A stretch of DNA of 64,000 bases from Sneathiellales bacterium (GCA_028277845.1 JANQFL010000097.1:1-64000); one strand, 5' to 3'; counted from the first letter of the stretch, positions 17,596 through 26,810 are shown. Translations and numbers: made by a program. Notes: generated by a model not told the origin, from the letters alone.

Positions 17596-18630
17596 ATGAT
17601 AAGCCCGTTTGCCCGAACCCTTGGCAAGATCACGCCGTTCGCGGCGCTGTTGCTGGCCTTCACCGTTTCCGGACCGGCTTCGGCCGCGGAATGTATGAAC
17701 CGCGGCGATCTCGATTCCCGGTTCTGCGACAATGACGGCGATCTGGTCGCCGACACGCCGGCCGACGCCTCGAAATGGCTCGACCCGGACACGCTGATTT
17801 TCTCCTATACGCCCGTCGAAGACCCGTCGGTCTATGAAAACGTCTTCACCGAGTTCATGGACTACATGGCCAAGGTCACCGGCAAGAAGGTCAAGTGGTA
17901 CGGCGCCCAGTCCTATGCCGCGCAGGTCGAAGCCATGCGGTCGGGCCGCCTTCATGTCGCCGGCATTTCGACCGGTCCGACCGTGTTCGGCGTCAATCTG
18001 GCCGGCTACGTGCCGATCGCCATCATGGGCAAGGCCGACGGCCGCTTCGGTTACCGGTTGCAGCTGATCACCCACAAAAGCACCGACATCAAGATGGTCG
18101 GCGACCTCAAGGGACGTAAGATCGCGCACGTCACGCCGTCGTCCAACTCGGGCAACCAGGCGCCGCGCGCGTTGTTCAAGTCCCTCGGCGTGACGCCCGA
18201 CAAGGACTACGAAGTCATTTATTCCGGCAAGCACGACAACTCGATCATGGGCGTGGCCAACAAGGACTACGACGCCGCCCCGGTGGCTTCGAGCGTGCTC
18301 GACCGCATGCACGACAAGGGCGTGGTGAACAAGGACGACCTGCGGGTCATCTGGGAATCGAAAAACTTCCCGACCACGTCGTACGGCTACGTCAACAACC
18401 TGCACCCGGCCCTGCAGACCCAGGTCCGTCACGCGTTCCTGACCTTCGATTGGAAAGGCAGCGGATTGCAGAAGGAATTCGGCAAGAAGTCCGACCGCTT
18501 CATTCCGATCACCTTCAAGGAACACTGGATCGATATTCGCACGATCCAGAAAACCAACGGCGTCACGTACAGTGACGAATCGCTCAAGGGCCTGAAGGTC
18601 AAAAAGAAAAAGAAAAAGAAGAAAAGCTGA
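17596..18630 (+). CDS. phnD: Phosphonate ABC transporter substrate-binding protein PhnD
   Basis: This periplasmic binding protein of 344 residues has a signal peptide (residues 1-30, ending ASA-A). The PhnD/SsuA-like fold follows, with the family segment GAQSYAAQVEAMRSGRLHVAGISTGPTVF-like region split around residues 95-125. It binds phosphonates, phosphite or related anions for the PhnC/PhnE/PhnE transporter encoded downstream. The start at 17596 follows GGGGAGGAA. It carries an odd C-terminus: eight consecutive Lys before a final Ser (AAA/AAG codons). A strong hairpin separates it from phnC, consistent with higher expression of the binding protein. Confidence 0.9.
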   Translation: MISPFARTLGKITPFAALLLAFTVSGPASAAECMNRGDLDSRFCDNDGDLVADTPADASKWLDPDTLIFSYTPVEDPSVYENVFTEFMDYMAKVTGKKVKWYGAQSYAAQVEAMRSGRLHVAGISTGPTVFGVNLAGYVPIAIMGKADGRFGYRLQLITHKSTDIKMVGDLKGRKIAHVTPSSNSGNQAPRALFKSLGVTPDKDYEVIYSGKHDNSIMGVANKDYDAAPVASSVLDRMHDKGVVNKDDLRVIWESKNFPTTSYGYVNNLHPALQTQVRHAFLTFDWKGSGLQKEFGKKSDRFIPITFKEHWIDIRTIQKTNGVTYSDESLKGLKVKKKKKKKKS

Positions 18631-18644
18631 TCTCCTCCAGCGCA

Positions 18645-18694
18645 CCGCCGCTGCCCGTCTCTCTCCGAAACGGGCGGCGGCGGTTGCGTTTTTT
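18645..18694 (+). terminator. Terminator/attenuator between phnD and phnC
   Basis: A 14-base-pair stem (18645-18658 with 18670-18683, one T-G wobble) has an 11-base loop. It is followed by TTGCG and six T residues (18689-18694). It lies in the 128-base gap after phnD. It most likely limits read-through so that the binding protein is made in excess over the membrane components. Confidence 0.75.
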
Positions 18695-18758
18695 CGGCTT
18701 TGGCCCGGACACCACTTTCCGGTGCCTTTGATTCGTTGATCCCATTACCGGCTGACCC

Positions 18759-19598
18759 ATGCTTCAGATTACCGACCTCGTCAAACAATACCCCAACGGT
18801 TTCCGTGCTTTGCACGGCGTCAGCGTCACCGTGGACGAACCGCAGGTGGTCGCCGTCATAGGCTCCTCCGGCGCCGGCAAATCGACCTTGATCCGCTGCA
18901 TCAACCGGCTGGTCGAACCGACGACCGGCGCCATCGTTCTGGAAGGCACCGACATTACCAAACTGAACCGCGCGCAACTGCGCCAGGCGCGCCGCCGCAT
19001 GGGCATGATCTTCCAGGAATACAATCTGGTCGAGCGCTTGACGGTGATGGAGAACGTGCTGTCGGGCCGGCTGGGTTATGTCGGTTTCTGGCGCGCCTTC
19101 CGCCGCAACTACCCGGCCGACGACGTGGCTTCCGCGTTCGAACTGCTGGAGCGGGTCGGTCTCGGCGGGCGGCACGACACACGCGCCGACGCCCTGTCGG
19201 GCGGCCAGCGCCAGCGGGTCGGCATCGCCCGCGCGCTGATGCAGAAACCGGACCTGCTGCTGGTCGACGAACCGACCGCCAGCCTGGATCCGAAAACATC
19301 GCGTCAGATCATGCGTCTGATCTGCGCCCTGGCCCATGAGCGCGGCACGCCGGCTTTGGTCAACATTCACGACGTCGCCCTGGCGCAATCGACGGCGGAC
19401 CGTGTGATCGGCCTGCGCGAGGGCAATCTGGTGTTCGATGGCAAGCCCACCGACCTCACCCCCGCCGTGCTGACCGACATTTACGGCGAGGAAGACTGGT
19501 CGGCCACCATCCGCAAGGACGATGACGACGAAGACGAGGAAGCCGTCGCCGCCCGTGACAACGGCCACGCCCTCGATGCGGAGGCCTACGCCGGATGA
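18759..19598 (+). CDS. phnC: Phosphonate ABC transporter ATP-binding protein PhnC
   Basis: This 279-residue ABC ATPase has Walker [11 protein letters not shown] (about residues 35-44), the signature [15 protein letters not shown], and Walker [13 protein letters not shown]. It matches PhnC, the cytoplasmic ATPase of the phosphonate importer. A C-terminal acidic tail (Asp/Glu-rich, about residues 250-270) extends beyond the family core. It overlaps phnE by 4 bases (ATGA). Confidence 0.92.
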   Translation: MLQITDLVKQYPNGFRALHGVSVTVDEPQVVAVIGSSGAGKSTLIRCINRLVEPTTGAIVLEGTDITKLNRAQLRQARRRMGMIFQEYNLVERLTVMENVLSGRLGYVGFWRAFRRNYPADDVASAFELLERVGLGGRHDTRADALSGGQRQRVGIARALMQKPDLLLVDEPTASLDPKTSRQIMRLICALAHERGTPALVNIHDVALAQSTADRVIGLREGNLVFDGKPTDLTPAVLTDIYGEEDWSATIRKDDDDEDEEAVAARDNGHALDAEAYAG

Positions 19599-20386
19599 GT
19601 TACCCCACCACCTGGCGACCGCCCAGCTTGATTTCCACGCCCATGTACCGCTACGGCCTGTGGGCCGCGGTCATCGCCTATCTGTTCTGGTCCATGGGCG
19701 CGCTGGAGATCGACTGGCACCGCATCTCGCAAGGCATACCACGCGCCGGCAATATGATCGTGCGCATGTTCCCGCCCGATTTCTCGCGCTCCGAACTGTT
19801 GTGGCGCGGCGTCATCGAAAGCATTCAGATGGCGTTCGCCGCCAGTTTCGTCGGCATGGTGCTGGCCATTCCGCTTGGATTGTGCGGCGCCCGCAATCTG
19901 GCGCCGGCGCCGGTGTATTACGTCGCCCGCGGCATCATCGTGCTGTCGCGCACCTTCCACGAAGTCATTATCGCCATCTTCTTCGTCAAGATCGTCGGTT
20001 TCGGTCCTTTGGCCGGTCTGCTGACCCTGATCGTCGCCAGCGTCAGCTTCATCGCCAAGATGATCGCCGAGGATATCGAGAACATGAACATGGGCCAGGT
20101 CGAGGCGGTACGGGCGACGGGCGCCAGTTTCCCGAAGCTGCTGATCTATGCCGTGCAGCCGCAGATTCTGCCGCGCTATCTCGGGGTCTGTATCTACCGC
20201 CTGGACGCCAACCTGCGCCATTCGACGGTGGTCGGCATCGTCGGCGCCGGCGGCATCGGCATGACCCTGTCGGCCACGTTCAAGCGCTACGACTATGATT
20301 TCTCGCTGGCCATCCTGATCACCATCATCGCCCTCGTCTTCATCGGCGAGATTTTCTCCAACTGGGTGCGGGGGAAACTGCGATGA
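19595..20386 (+). CDS. phnE: Phosphonate ABC transporter permease PhnE (first)
   Basis: This 263-residue inner-membrane permease has about six helices. A BPD-type domain includes the EAA loop region ([20 protein letters not shown], about residues 170-189) that docks onto PhnC. It is one of two consecutive PhnE paralogues; such pairs form the heterodimeric channel. It overlaps the genes on both sides by 4 bases, so the operon is tightly coupled. Confidence 0.9.
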   Translation: MSYPTTWRPPSLISTPMYRYGLWAAVIAYLFWSMGALEIDWHRISQGIPRAGNMIVRMFPPDFSRSELLWRGVIESIQMAFAASFVGMVLAIPLGLCGARNLAPAPVYYVARGIIVLSRTFHEVIIAIFFVKIVGFGPLAGLLTLIVASVSFIAKMIAEDIENMNMGQVEAVRATGASFPKLLIYAVQPQILPRYLGVCIYRLDANLRHSTVVGIVGAGGIGMTLSATFKRYDYDFSLAILITIIALVFIGEIFSNWVRGKLR

Positions 20387-21195
20387 CCCTGGCCGAGCAC
20401 GCCGCAAGGTATCCGGAGGTGTGGCGCAAGTTTTCGCCGCGCCAGACCTTGATCCGCTATGCCTGGTTCGTCGGCGTCGTGTTCGTGGCCGTGTGGTCGA
20501 TCCAGAACCTGGACATCACCTGGGAATACTTCCTCGACGCCCACATCCAGGCGGGCGACCTGATCGTGCGCATGGTGCCGCCGGACTGGGATCACTTCTC
20601 AGACATCCTCGACCCATTGCTGGAAACCATCCACATCGCCACGCTGGGCACCGCCGTGACCTTCGCCATCGCCTTGCCGGTGGCGTTCCTGTCCGCGCGC
20701 AACACGACGCCCAACACGGTTCTCTGGGCCATCGGGCGGTTCATCCTGGTGGCGTCCCGTTCGATCAACACGGTGGTTTGGGCACTCATCTTCGTCGCCA
20801 TCTTCGGCCCGGGCGCCATTGCCGGGATCTGGGCCATCGCAGCCCGGTCCATCGGTTTCATGGGCAAGTTGATCGCCGAAGCCATCGAGGAAATCGACCA
20901 CGGCACCGTCGAGGCGATCGAAGCCACCGGCGCGTCACGGCTCAAGGTCCTGCTGATCGGCGTATTGCCGCAGGTTCTGCCGGTGATCACCGGGACCACG
21001 GTCTACCGCTGGGACATCAACATCCGCGAATCTACGGTGCTGGGGTTCGTCGGCGCCGGCGGCATCGGCATCCAGCTCTATTCGTCGATCAACCAGTTCC
21101 AGTGGGACGAGGTCGCCGTCATGCTGCTGGCCGTGTTCGGCGTCGTCGTGATCAGCGAATTCGTTTCCGCCGCCGTGCGTCAGCGCATTACCTAG
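20383..21195 (+). CDS. phnE: Phosphonate ABC transporter permease PhnE (second)
   Basis: This 270-residue paralogue of the preceding permease has a similar helix layout and EAA loop (EAIEATGASRLKVLLIGVLP). It ends with YRWDINIRESTVLGFVGAGG, the conserved PhnE C-terminal segment. With PhnC, PhnD and the first PhnE it completes an importer for phosphonate, phosphite or 2-aminoethylphosphonate-type substrates. No C-P lyase genes are in the window. It ends 5 bases before a convergent cupin gene. Confidence 0.9.
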   Translation: MTLAEHAARYPEVWRKFSPRQTLIRYAWFVGVVFVAVWSIQNLDITWEYFLDAHIQAGDLIVRMVPPDWDHFSDILDPLLETIHIATLGTAVTFAIALPVAFLSARNTTPNTVLWAIGRFILVASRSINTVVWALIFVAIFGPGAIAGIWAIAARSIGFMGKLIAEAIEEIDHGTVEAIEATGASRLKVLLIGVLPQVLPVITGTTVYRWDINIRESTVLGFVGAGGIGIQLYSSINQFQWDEVAVMLLAVFGVVVISEFVSAAVRQRIT

Positions 21196-21200
21196 CCGTC

Positions 21201-21512
21201 CTATGGCGGGTCTTCGAGAAACTCGATCTCGACGAAGGCGCATTCGAAGTCGTTGACGTTGATGACGTCATGCTCGACGCCGACATTGCGGAAATAGGGC
21301 ACGCCGTTCGTCAGTTCGGCCCGCACCGTGTCGCCCTGGTCGGTCTTGATCTCCAGCACGCCGTCGAACAGAGGCACGACGACATAGTCGTACTCGTGCC
21401 GGTGCCAGCCGGTGTTGTCGCCCGGCTTGAAACGCCACTCGGTCACCCGGGTACGGTTGTTGTCGATAAACACGGTCGGCGTCGCCGTTCCCGCCAAGGT
21501 ACTGCTACACAT
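21201..21512 (-). CDS. Small cupin-domain protein
   Basis: This 103-residue single-domain cupin has the first cupin motif in GWHRHEYDYVVVPLFDG (metal-binding His-His-Glu type). A second weaker motif is near residues 72-85 (PYFRNVGVEHDVIN). Cupins of this size act as small metalloenzymes or sugar- and acid-binding proteins; substrate is not evident. It is convergent with the phn operon and not obviously part of it. Confidence 0.78.
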   Translation of the reverse strand: MCSSTLAGTATPTVFIDNNRTRVTEWRFKPGDNTGWHRHEYDYVVVPLFDGVLEIKTDQGDTVRAELTNGVPYFRNVGVEHDVINVNDFECAFVEIEFLEDPP

Positions 21513-21654
21513 GAAACCTCATCAATCTTACCATCGCTTTGAGGATGCCGAAGAAACCAGTTAATCGATCGGTTATCAGCGTGGAAGATCGTTAGCTTAA
21601 CAGTTCGCGCTTCTCAATAAACAGATACGTACCTACAAATCAGAATTTCTTCCG

Positions 21655-22104
21655 ATGACCAACTTATCCAACACAAAAACGGCTGCGTTTCTAAAGACCA
21701 CATTCCTCGTCATTCTCTATTCCGTGGGTAATCCGGTTGTCTTTTTCTATAGTTTCTGGATGGCAGACAAAAGATCTAGGCCAATAAACGTCTACGAAAC
21801 CGATTTGTTCGACTACTTTTCAATCGCAATCCCGTTGAGCATCGGCATTATTCTGGTTCGTGTATGGCTGCAAAAAAGAACAGGTACAACGTGGCAAAAC
21901 TGGTCGAATTCCCTTCGGATGTTTTATGGTGCAATACCTGTCTACATATTGTTTTGTCTATTGTCGGTACCGACACTAATTCAAACTGAAGGCAATGCCG
22001 TTGGTTTTGGCGTGCTGCCCATCTCTGCCTTGACGTTCATCGTGTTGCTGATCATGGAAATGAGTCGGCTAATTCGGAGTTGGCGAAACCGTGCCGGCAC
22101 CTAG
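21655..22104 (+). CDS. Hypothetical four-helix membrane protein, AT-rich
   Basis: This 149-residue protein has about four membrane helices (near residues 14-34, 56-72, 95-112 and 120-138). I do not recognise the family. Its codons and flanks (about 21530-22100) are visibly more AT-rich than the neighbours, with many AAA, ATT and TTT codons, which suggests acquisition by transfer. It stands alone between convergent or divergent genes of different function. Confidence 0.55.
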   Translation: MTNLSNTKTAAFLKTTFLVILYSVGNPVVFFYSFWMADKRSRPINVYETDLFDYFSIAIPLSIGIILVRVWLQKRTGTTWQNWSNSLRMFYGAIPVYILFCLLSVPTLIQTEGNAVGFGVLPISALTFIVLLIMEMSRLIRSWRNRAGT

Positions 22105-22119
22105 CGTTAAAGATTCAAC

Positions 22120-22959
22120 TTAACCCACTGCAGCCAACTGTTTCGCCGCCGTTTCGGTCGCTTCGTCGGCCGGGAAGAAGCATTCGATGCGCAAATCCTG
22201 CAGGCCGACGTCGAGGGGCGTTCCGAACGTGGTGATGGTGGAGAAGTAGTTGAAGGCGACACCGTCCTTTTGCATGGTCATGCTGAGAACCGGCGCCAGG
22301 GGTGTTTGCAGATTGACCGTGCGCCAATCCTTGGGCACGCCGGGATAGGACAGGAGCTTCTCGATCAACGGTTCGGCCCGGCCAGCGTCACCTTCCGCCA
22401 GGGCCTCGCGCTGCACCCGCGAGAGCAGCGAACGCGCGGCGTCCTCCCAATCCACCACGTAGGGCCGCAGGCCGTCGGGATCGAACAGCACGTCCATGGC
22501 GTTCATGCCGCCACCGCCGGCCAGCACGCCCACGGCCTCCGCCCCGAGAAAGAAAGCCATCATGTGGATGGACGCCTGGTTGGTCATGTGCACGTTCCAG
22601 ATGCCGTCCACCACGAGGCAGGGATAGGGCTCGTGCTTTTCCAGCATCAGCGTCAGGGCCTTGCGCACCTGGCCCATGGCCGGTTCGTCCAAACTCTGTT
22701 CGCGGTAGAACCCGGCATAACCCGCCGCATCCAGAATGGAGTTGCGCTCCCGCAACGGAATGTCGAGCGCCTCCGCCAGCGACAGCAGCATGTCGCGGCT
22801 GGGCTGCGAGCGGCCGGTTTCGACGAAACTGAGGTGCCTGGCCGAAATGCCGGCTTCAAGGGCCAGATCGAGCTGGCTCATGCGACGCGTGCCGCGCCAG
22901 TGCTTGAGCAGTTTACCCACGGGGCTCACGTTGGCCGATGCCTGTGCCGATACGCTCAT
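22120..22959 (-). CDS. XRE regulator with MmyB-like ligand-binding domain
   Basis: This 279-residue regulator has an N-terminal HTH (about residues 14-72, MSQLDLALEAGISARHLSFVETGRSQPSR split over the helices) and a C-terminal MmyB/PAS-like domain (about residues 100-270) that in the family binds small hydrophobic ligands. The gene is divergent from a small membrane protein gene at 23101. A perfect ATTACCT-GCG-AGGTAAT palindrome lies in the shared intergenic space, most likely its operator. MmyB-like regulators usually control the divergent neighbour. Confidence 0.85.
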   Translation of the reverse strand: MSVSAQASANVSPVGKLLKHWRGTRRMSQLDLALEAGISARHLSFVETGRSQPSRDMLLSLAEALDIPLRERNSILDAAGYAGFYREQSLDEPAMGQVRKALTLMLEKHEPYPCLVVDGIWNVHMTNQASIHMMAFFLGAEAVGVLAGGGGMNAMDVLFDPDGLRPYVVDWEDAARSLLSRVQREALAEGDAGRAEPLIEKLLSYPGVPKDWRTVNLQTPLAPVLSMTMQKDGVAFNYFSTITTFGTPLDVGLQDLRIECFFPADEATETAAKQLAAVG

Positions 22960-23019
22960 AACCGTCCTCTGCGTCTGTCTGCGGTCTGCAACTCTTATCT
23001 CCTTGGTCCGTGTCCGGCC

Positions 23020-23036
23020 ATTACCTGCGAGGTAAT
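23020..23036. promoter_or_regulatory. Palindromic operator for the MmyB-like regulator
   Basis: ATTACCT-GCG-AGGTAAT is a perfect inverted repeat with 7-base arms and a 3-base centre. It is in the 141-base region between the divergent regulator (start 22959) and membrane-protein gene (start 23101). Its place and symmetry fit a dimeric HTH regulator controlling both genes. Confidence 0.65.
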
Positions 23037-23100
23037 TGAGATGCTTCCCTATCCGCCCGATGCTGCCACGAGACGAGATGATTTGGCAAAGGAGACGACC

Positions 23101-23553
23101 ATGTTCTCAGTCTGGCACAAACTGCTGCTGGTGGCCCTGGCGGGCCAGGTTCTGTTGGGCATCGCCCTCACGGTTGGCGGCACGTCCGCCCTGTTCGCCC
23201 CGCTGAACGACGGCGTGGCGTCGGATATCTGGGGTGCGGCGGGCGCGCCGGAATCCTCGATGATCTACCAGCAGTTCGCCCTGGGCGTCATGGGCGCCGT
23301 GACGGCCGGCTGGGGAGTGACCGCCCTGTTCCTGGCCTGGTTCGGCATCGGCAAGCAACAGCGCTGGGCCTGGTGGGCCCTGGCCGAAGGACTGACCGTG
23401 TGGTTCATCCTGGACGTCGGCATCTGCCTGTGGCTGGGCGTCACCACGAATGTCCTGTTCAACCTTGCCTTGGCCGTGATGCTGGCCATCCCCCTGGCCG
23501 GCCTGTACCGCGGCACGGCCAACACCCGGGCGGCCCAAGGCTTGGCCGCCTGA
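23101..23553 (+). CDS. Four-helix membrane protein, divergent from MmyB-like regulator
   Basis: This protein of 150 residues has about four membrane helices (near 7-27, 58-82, 92-112 and 117-138) rich in Trp, Ala and Gly. I do not recognise a named family. The start at 23101 follows AAAGGAG (about 23089-23095); in-frame codons further upstream run through the divergent regulator and are not credible. It is the likely target of the regulator through the operator at 23020-23036, and is ended by a strong terminator at 23580-23609. Confidence 0.7.
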   Translation: MFSVWHKLLLVALAGQVLLGIALTVGGTSALFAPLNDGVASDIWGAAGAPESSMIYQQFALGVMGAVTAGWGVTALFLAWFGIGKQQRWAWWALAEGLTVWFILDVGICLWLGVTTNVLFNLALAVMLAIPLAGLYRGTANTRAAQGLAA

Positions 23554-23579
23554 TCCCCCTGCCCTCAAGCGCGGCGCAA

Positions 23580-23609
23580 CCCGGGGAGGACGACTCCCCG
23601 GGTTTTTTT
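23580..23609 (+). terminator. Strong Rho-independent terminator
   Basis: A perfect 9-base-pair stem CCCGGGGAG/CTCCCCGGG with a 5-base loop is followed by seven T residues. It ends the membrane-protein gene at 23101-23553 and lies just before the convergent hydrolase stop, so it may also limit transcripts from the other side. Confidence 0.88.
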
Positions 23610-23612
23610 GCG

Positions 23613-24374
23613 TCAGCTCAGGTTCTGTTTAAGAAATTCGAGCGTCCGGCTCCAGGACAGTTTCGCGTCCTCGGCGTCGTAGCGTCCGCCGGACGGATTG
23701 GCGAAGGCGTGATCGGCATCGTACCAGTGCACGGTCAGGTCCTTACCGGCCTGCTTCATCGACGCTTCAAAACCATCGACCATGTCCTTGTTGATCCATC
23801 GATCGAGCGTCGCGAAATGGCCCATGACCGGCCCCTTCAGCGGGGCCAGGTCGGCGGCGATCTTGGACACATTGCCGTAATATACGATGGTCGCGTCGAC
23901 CGGCTCGGCCAACGACGCATTGAGCGACCAGCCGCCGCCGAAGCACCAGCCGACGGTCGCCGTCTTGCCGTTCGCCTTGCCGTGGGCCTTCAGCCATTTC
24001 AACCAGGACTTCAGCGTGTCGCGGGCTTCGCCGGGAACCGTGGCTTGCATGTAGGACCGGGCGTCGTCCGGCGTCGACGCAACCTTGCCGTCATAAAGGT
24101 CGACCGCCAGTGCAACATAGCCTTGCTTGGCGAACTCGGCGGCAACCGACTTGATCTGGTCGTTCAGTCCCCACCACTCGTGCACCAGCAATACGGCCGC
24201 CGCCGGTGCCTGCGCCGGCAGGGCCAGGGCGGCGGACACGGACTTGCCGCCTTCGGTGGTGATAGAAACGGTATCGAGGCCCGACGCGGCGGCCCGCGCC
24301 AGCAGCGGATCGGCCAGAACGGCGGCCAAGGGCAGCGATGCCACCCCTTTCACAACGGTTCGGCGTGCGTACAT
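23613..24374 (-). CDS. Dienelactone hydrolase family protein, Tat-exported
   Basis: This protein of 253 residues has an N-terminal twin-Arg signal (ARRTVVKG then a hydrophobic stretch to about residue 28) and an alpha/beta-hydrolase domain. The nucleophile elbow is GWCFGG with Cys, as in dienelactone hydrolases. A DADHAF segment near residue 212 supplies the catalytic His. Its natural ester or lactone substrate is unknown. The start at 24374 follows GGAGGA and puts the Tat motif at the N-terminus. A periplasmic location is inferred from the signal. Confidence 0.83.
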   Translation of the reverse strand: MYARRTVVKGVASLPLAAVLADPLLARAAASGLDTVSITTEGGKSVSAALALPAQAPAAAVLLVHEWWGLNDQIKSVAAEFAKQGYVALAVDLYDGKVASTPDDARSYMQATVPGEARDTLKSWLKWLKAHGKANGKTATVGWCFGGGWSLNASLAEPVDATIVYYGNVSKIAADLAPLKGPVMGHFATLDRWINKDMVDGFEASMKQAGKDLTVHWYDADHAFANPSGGRYDAEDAKLSWSRTLEFLKQNLS

Positions 24375-24532
24375 GCGATTGTCCTCCCAGTTCGCCCCAC
24401 GACCAGGAATTATAGGGTCGGTTCCGCCGACGGGAACAGGGACGGCCCATAAACACACGATTGTGAATTTTCACCCGACTTATGCCATCATGGCAGGTGC
24501 ATGATGAACGCAAACGCGATGGAGGCTCTTAT

Positions 24533-25507
24533 ATGGCATTCCGTTTCGCTTTGACCATTGCATGCCTCTTGGCGGCTGTCCCACTGCCCTCTGTCCGCGC
24601 CGAACCCGTTGCCGTCAAGGCGAGCCCCGTCCCGCTCAATCCGGAAGACGGCGCACAGCGAACCGCCGGCGCCCTGACGTACATGGGTGGCGTGGAACTG
24701 ACGTCGGATCACGACGCGTTCGGCGGCCTGTCCAGCCTGATCTTGTCCGCAGACGGCCGGAACATCATGGCGGTGACCGACCGGGGCCACTGGCTGCGGG
24801 CGCGGCTCGACCTGGACGGCCGGGGTCAACTGGTGGGTCTGTCCGAAGTCGAGATGTTTCCCATGAAGGCCCGCAACCTGGTGCCCCTTTCGGGACGCCT
24901 GGCCGACGCCGAAGCCCTGGTCGACGAAGCGGGCGGCCGGCTGCTGGTGGCGTTCGAACGCTATCACCGGCTGTGGCGCTTTTCCCTGCACGACGGTCTG
25001 GACAAGACGCTTCCCGAGGATTACCCGGCCCCGCCGGACCTGGCCCGGGCACCGTCCAACAAGGGCATCGAGGCGATGACGCGGCTGGCCGACGGCCGCC
25101 TGTTTCTGATGACCGAGGACTATGTCGACGCCAACGACATGCGTCAGGGATGGATTTCCCAGGGCACCCGGTACCACACCGTGACCCAGGAAGTCCGCGA
25201 CCTGTTCAAGCCGACCGACATGACGGTGCTGCCCAACGGCGACGTCTTGCTGCTGGAGCGCCGCTTCACCATCGTCGGTGGCGCGGCGGCGCGGCTGTCG
25301 GTCATTTCCACGCGCTCCATCGTGCCGGGCGCGGTCCTGAAGCCACAGGCCATCGCCGTGCTGCAGCCGCCCATGACCGTCGACAATATGGAAGGGGTCG
25401 CCGCCACTGAAGGCCCCGGCATCTCGACGGACATCTACATCCTATCGGACGACAATTTCAACGCCATCCAGCGCACGCTGCTGATGAAGTTCAGGTTGGG
25501 CGGGTAA
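24533..25507 (+). CDS. Esterase-like activity of phytase family protein
   Basis: This secreted protein of 324 residues has a signal peptide (residues 1-21, ending VRA) and a beta-propeller-like domain of the 'esterase-like activity of phytase' family. Segments such as GGLSSLILSADGR, ADAEALVDE, NKGIEAMTRLADGRL and, at the end, DNMEGVAA…YILSDDNFNAIQRTLLMKF fit it. Enzymatic activity of most members is untested. The start at 24533 follows GGAGG. The last 46 codons are duplicated in diverged form at 26811-26931, on the far side of an AT-rich insert that begins right after this gene's stop. Confidence 0.82.
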   Translation: MAFRFALTIACLLAAVPLPSVRAEPVAVKASPVPLNPEDGAQRTAGALTYMGGVELTSDHDAFGGLSSLILSADGRNIMAVTDRGHWLRARLDLDGRGQLVGLSEVEMFPMKARNLVPLSGRLADAEALVDEAGGRLLVAFERYHRLWRFSLHDGLDKTLPEDYPAPPDLARAPSNKGIEAMTRLADGRLFLMTEDYVDANDMRQGWISQGTRYHTVTQEVRDLFKPTDMTVLPNGDVLLLERRFTIVGGAAARLSVISTRSIVPGAVLKPQAIAVLQPPMTVDNMEGVAATEGPGISTDIYILSDDNFNAIQRTLLMKFRLGG

Positions 25508-25585
25508 TCAAATAACAAACTTCACCAATTTTCAAATGATGTGATCGTCAAGACAGTTGATTGCTAGTAAGTTTGATTTTTGGTT

Positions 25586-26134
25586 CTATCTCAAACAAAA
25601 TGGCCAAATTCCCGTTAAACTTGAAAGATAATTCCAATATTTTGGATCTAAGGCATATACAGCTGAACTATACATAGACAATATGGATAATACTTCTTCT
25701 GCTGTGTAGTTCCTAAAGAATCCTTTTGTTTGCAAAGACTGAAAATATCCTAAAAACGTTTCCCGGTTTTTTTTGTATGCTGTCTGCATTTCTTTTAAGC
25801 GCGATGCATCGATACTAAGTTTAGGTAACGTTTCTAAGAATTTACTTCTGAAACCAGAAAACTTGCTTCGATATGTTTCAGCAAACCAAGCTGAATCTTC
25901 GTACCTAGCAGGTTTTAGAATTGTGCGTTGATGGTGAAAGTGCCATACCAAAGACATCAAACCTTCGCGCGCCAGTTTGTTTGTAAGTACTTTTTGTCCA
26001 TCAGATTCTGCTGTTCGATAGGCATCTACAAAATCTGAGGAAAATTCATTGGCAGTTGACTGCCATGAAAAAACAAGCAAACAGCAACAAATTGATACAA
26101 CAGACAAAATTGAGTGTTTGCGATCAACTGACAT
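25586..26134 (-). CDS. Hypothetical secreted protein of AT-rich insert
   Basis: This 182-residue protein has a signal peptide or N-terminal helix (residues about 8-28, rich in Cys, Leu and Val) followed by a helical, charged region. It is not a recognised family. It is second of two genes on the minus strand, 7 bases after the membrane protein gene at 26142-26564. Codon use is very AT-rich and unlike the surrounding chromosome, so recent transfer is likely. The gene pair has the size and style of accessory cargo, such as a defence or toxin-immunity pair, but no motif proves this. Confidence 0.55.
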   Translation of the reverse strand: MSVDRKHSILSVVSICCCLLVFSWQSTANEFSSDFVDAYRTAESDGQKVLTNKLAREGLMSLVWHFHHQRTILKPARYEDSAWFAETYRSKFSGFRSKFLETLPKLSIDASRLKEMQTAYKKNRETFLGYFQSLQTKGFFRNYTAEEVLSILSMYSSAVYALDPKYWNYLSSLTGIWPFCLR

Positions 26135-26141
26135 ACCGTCC

Positions 26142-26564
26142 TCATTTTATGTTTTTAAAGAAACCTACCGCTACAAAGACAAAACCAAAGAAAAACGTGA
26201 AGAATTGAGCGATCGACAAATATCTTCCCATAGAAGATATTTCAATATCTCCCAATTCAATTGCACCATCTCCGAAATATTTTGTTCCAATTATTGCTGG
26301 AATCTCGCTTATTATCGCACCATAAAATGCATACGCAAGTAAAATAGAAATCATCATAAGAATAACACCCAATATCACAACCCATCTATATTTGATTTCA
26401 ATATTTTGATTTTGCGTAGAAGAAATTGATTCAAAATACAACTTAAAAAGTATTGCTATTGTTCCGCCCACTACTGCTGTAGAAATAGTAAGAATGAGTT
26501 CCGACTGAGCGGTTACTTGACTTATTATGACTTTTGCCGTTTCTATATTCGCTCGTTCACTCAT
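26142..26564 (-). CDS. Hypothetical three-helix membrane protein of AT-rich insert
   Basis: This 140-residue protein has about three membrane helices (near residues 20-42, 62-84 and 112-135). No recognised family. It is first of the two-gene minus-strand unit in the AT-rich insert; the 246 bases upstream (26565-26810) are AT-rich and should hold the promoter. The loop between helices 2 and 3 carries short acidic stretches. Confidence 0.55.
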   Translation of the reverse strand: MSERANIETAKVIISQVTAQSELILTISTAVVGGTIAILFKLYFESISSTQNQNIEIKYRWVVILGVILMMISILLAYAFYGAIISEIPAIIGTKYFGDGAIELGDIEISSMGRYLSIAQFFTFFFGFVFVAVGFFKNIK

Positions 26565-26810
26565 CTATCTGCCTGCATGTTCAGACTATGACTACAAAAT
26601 TGCACTTAAGAAGTGTAATTCTAATATGCACATAGACAATTAATCAATATGTCGGCTGATCCTTCTTATCCAGTGATGATTTATCTGGCAGTGAACAAAA
26701 TTACTATTAGTAGAAGTAATTTTGTTTAATATACTTATAGTTGTTTATTATACTCTATTTAAAAAAGGTTGTAGTATATTGTTTTTTAACAATAATTCCT
26801 TCTAGTTTGT

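Larger units (their letters stand above)
25508..26810. mobile_element. AT-rich accessory insert flanked by duplicated gene end
   Basis: This segment of about 1.3 kb is strikingly AT-rich compared with flanks of over 60% GC. It starts directly after the esterase stop codon and ends where a diverged copy of the esterase 3' end begins. It carries two genes on the minus strand and a gene-free AT-rich stretch (26565-26810). No transposase, integrase, inverted terminal repeats or short target duplication were found, so the mechanism of entry is unknown. Calling it a mobile element is inference from composition and the flanking repeat. Confidence 0.55.
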
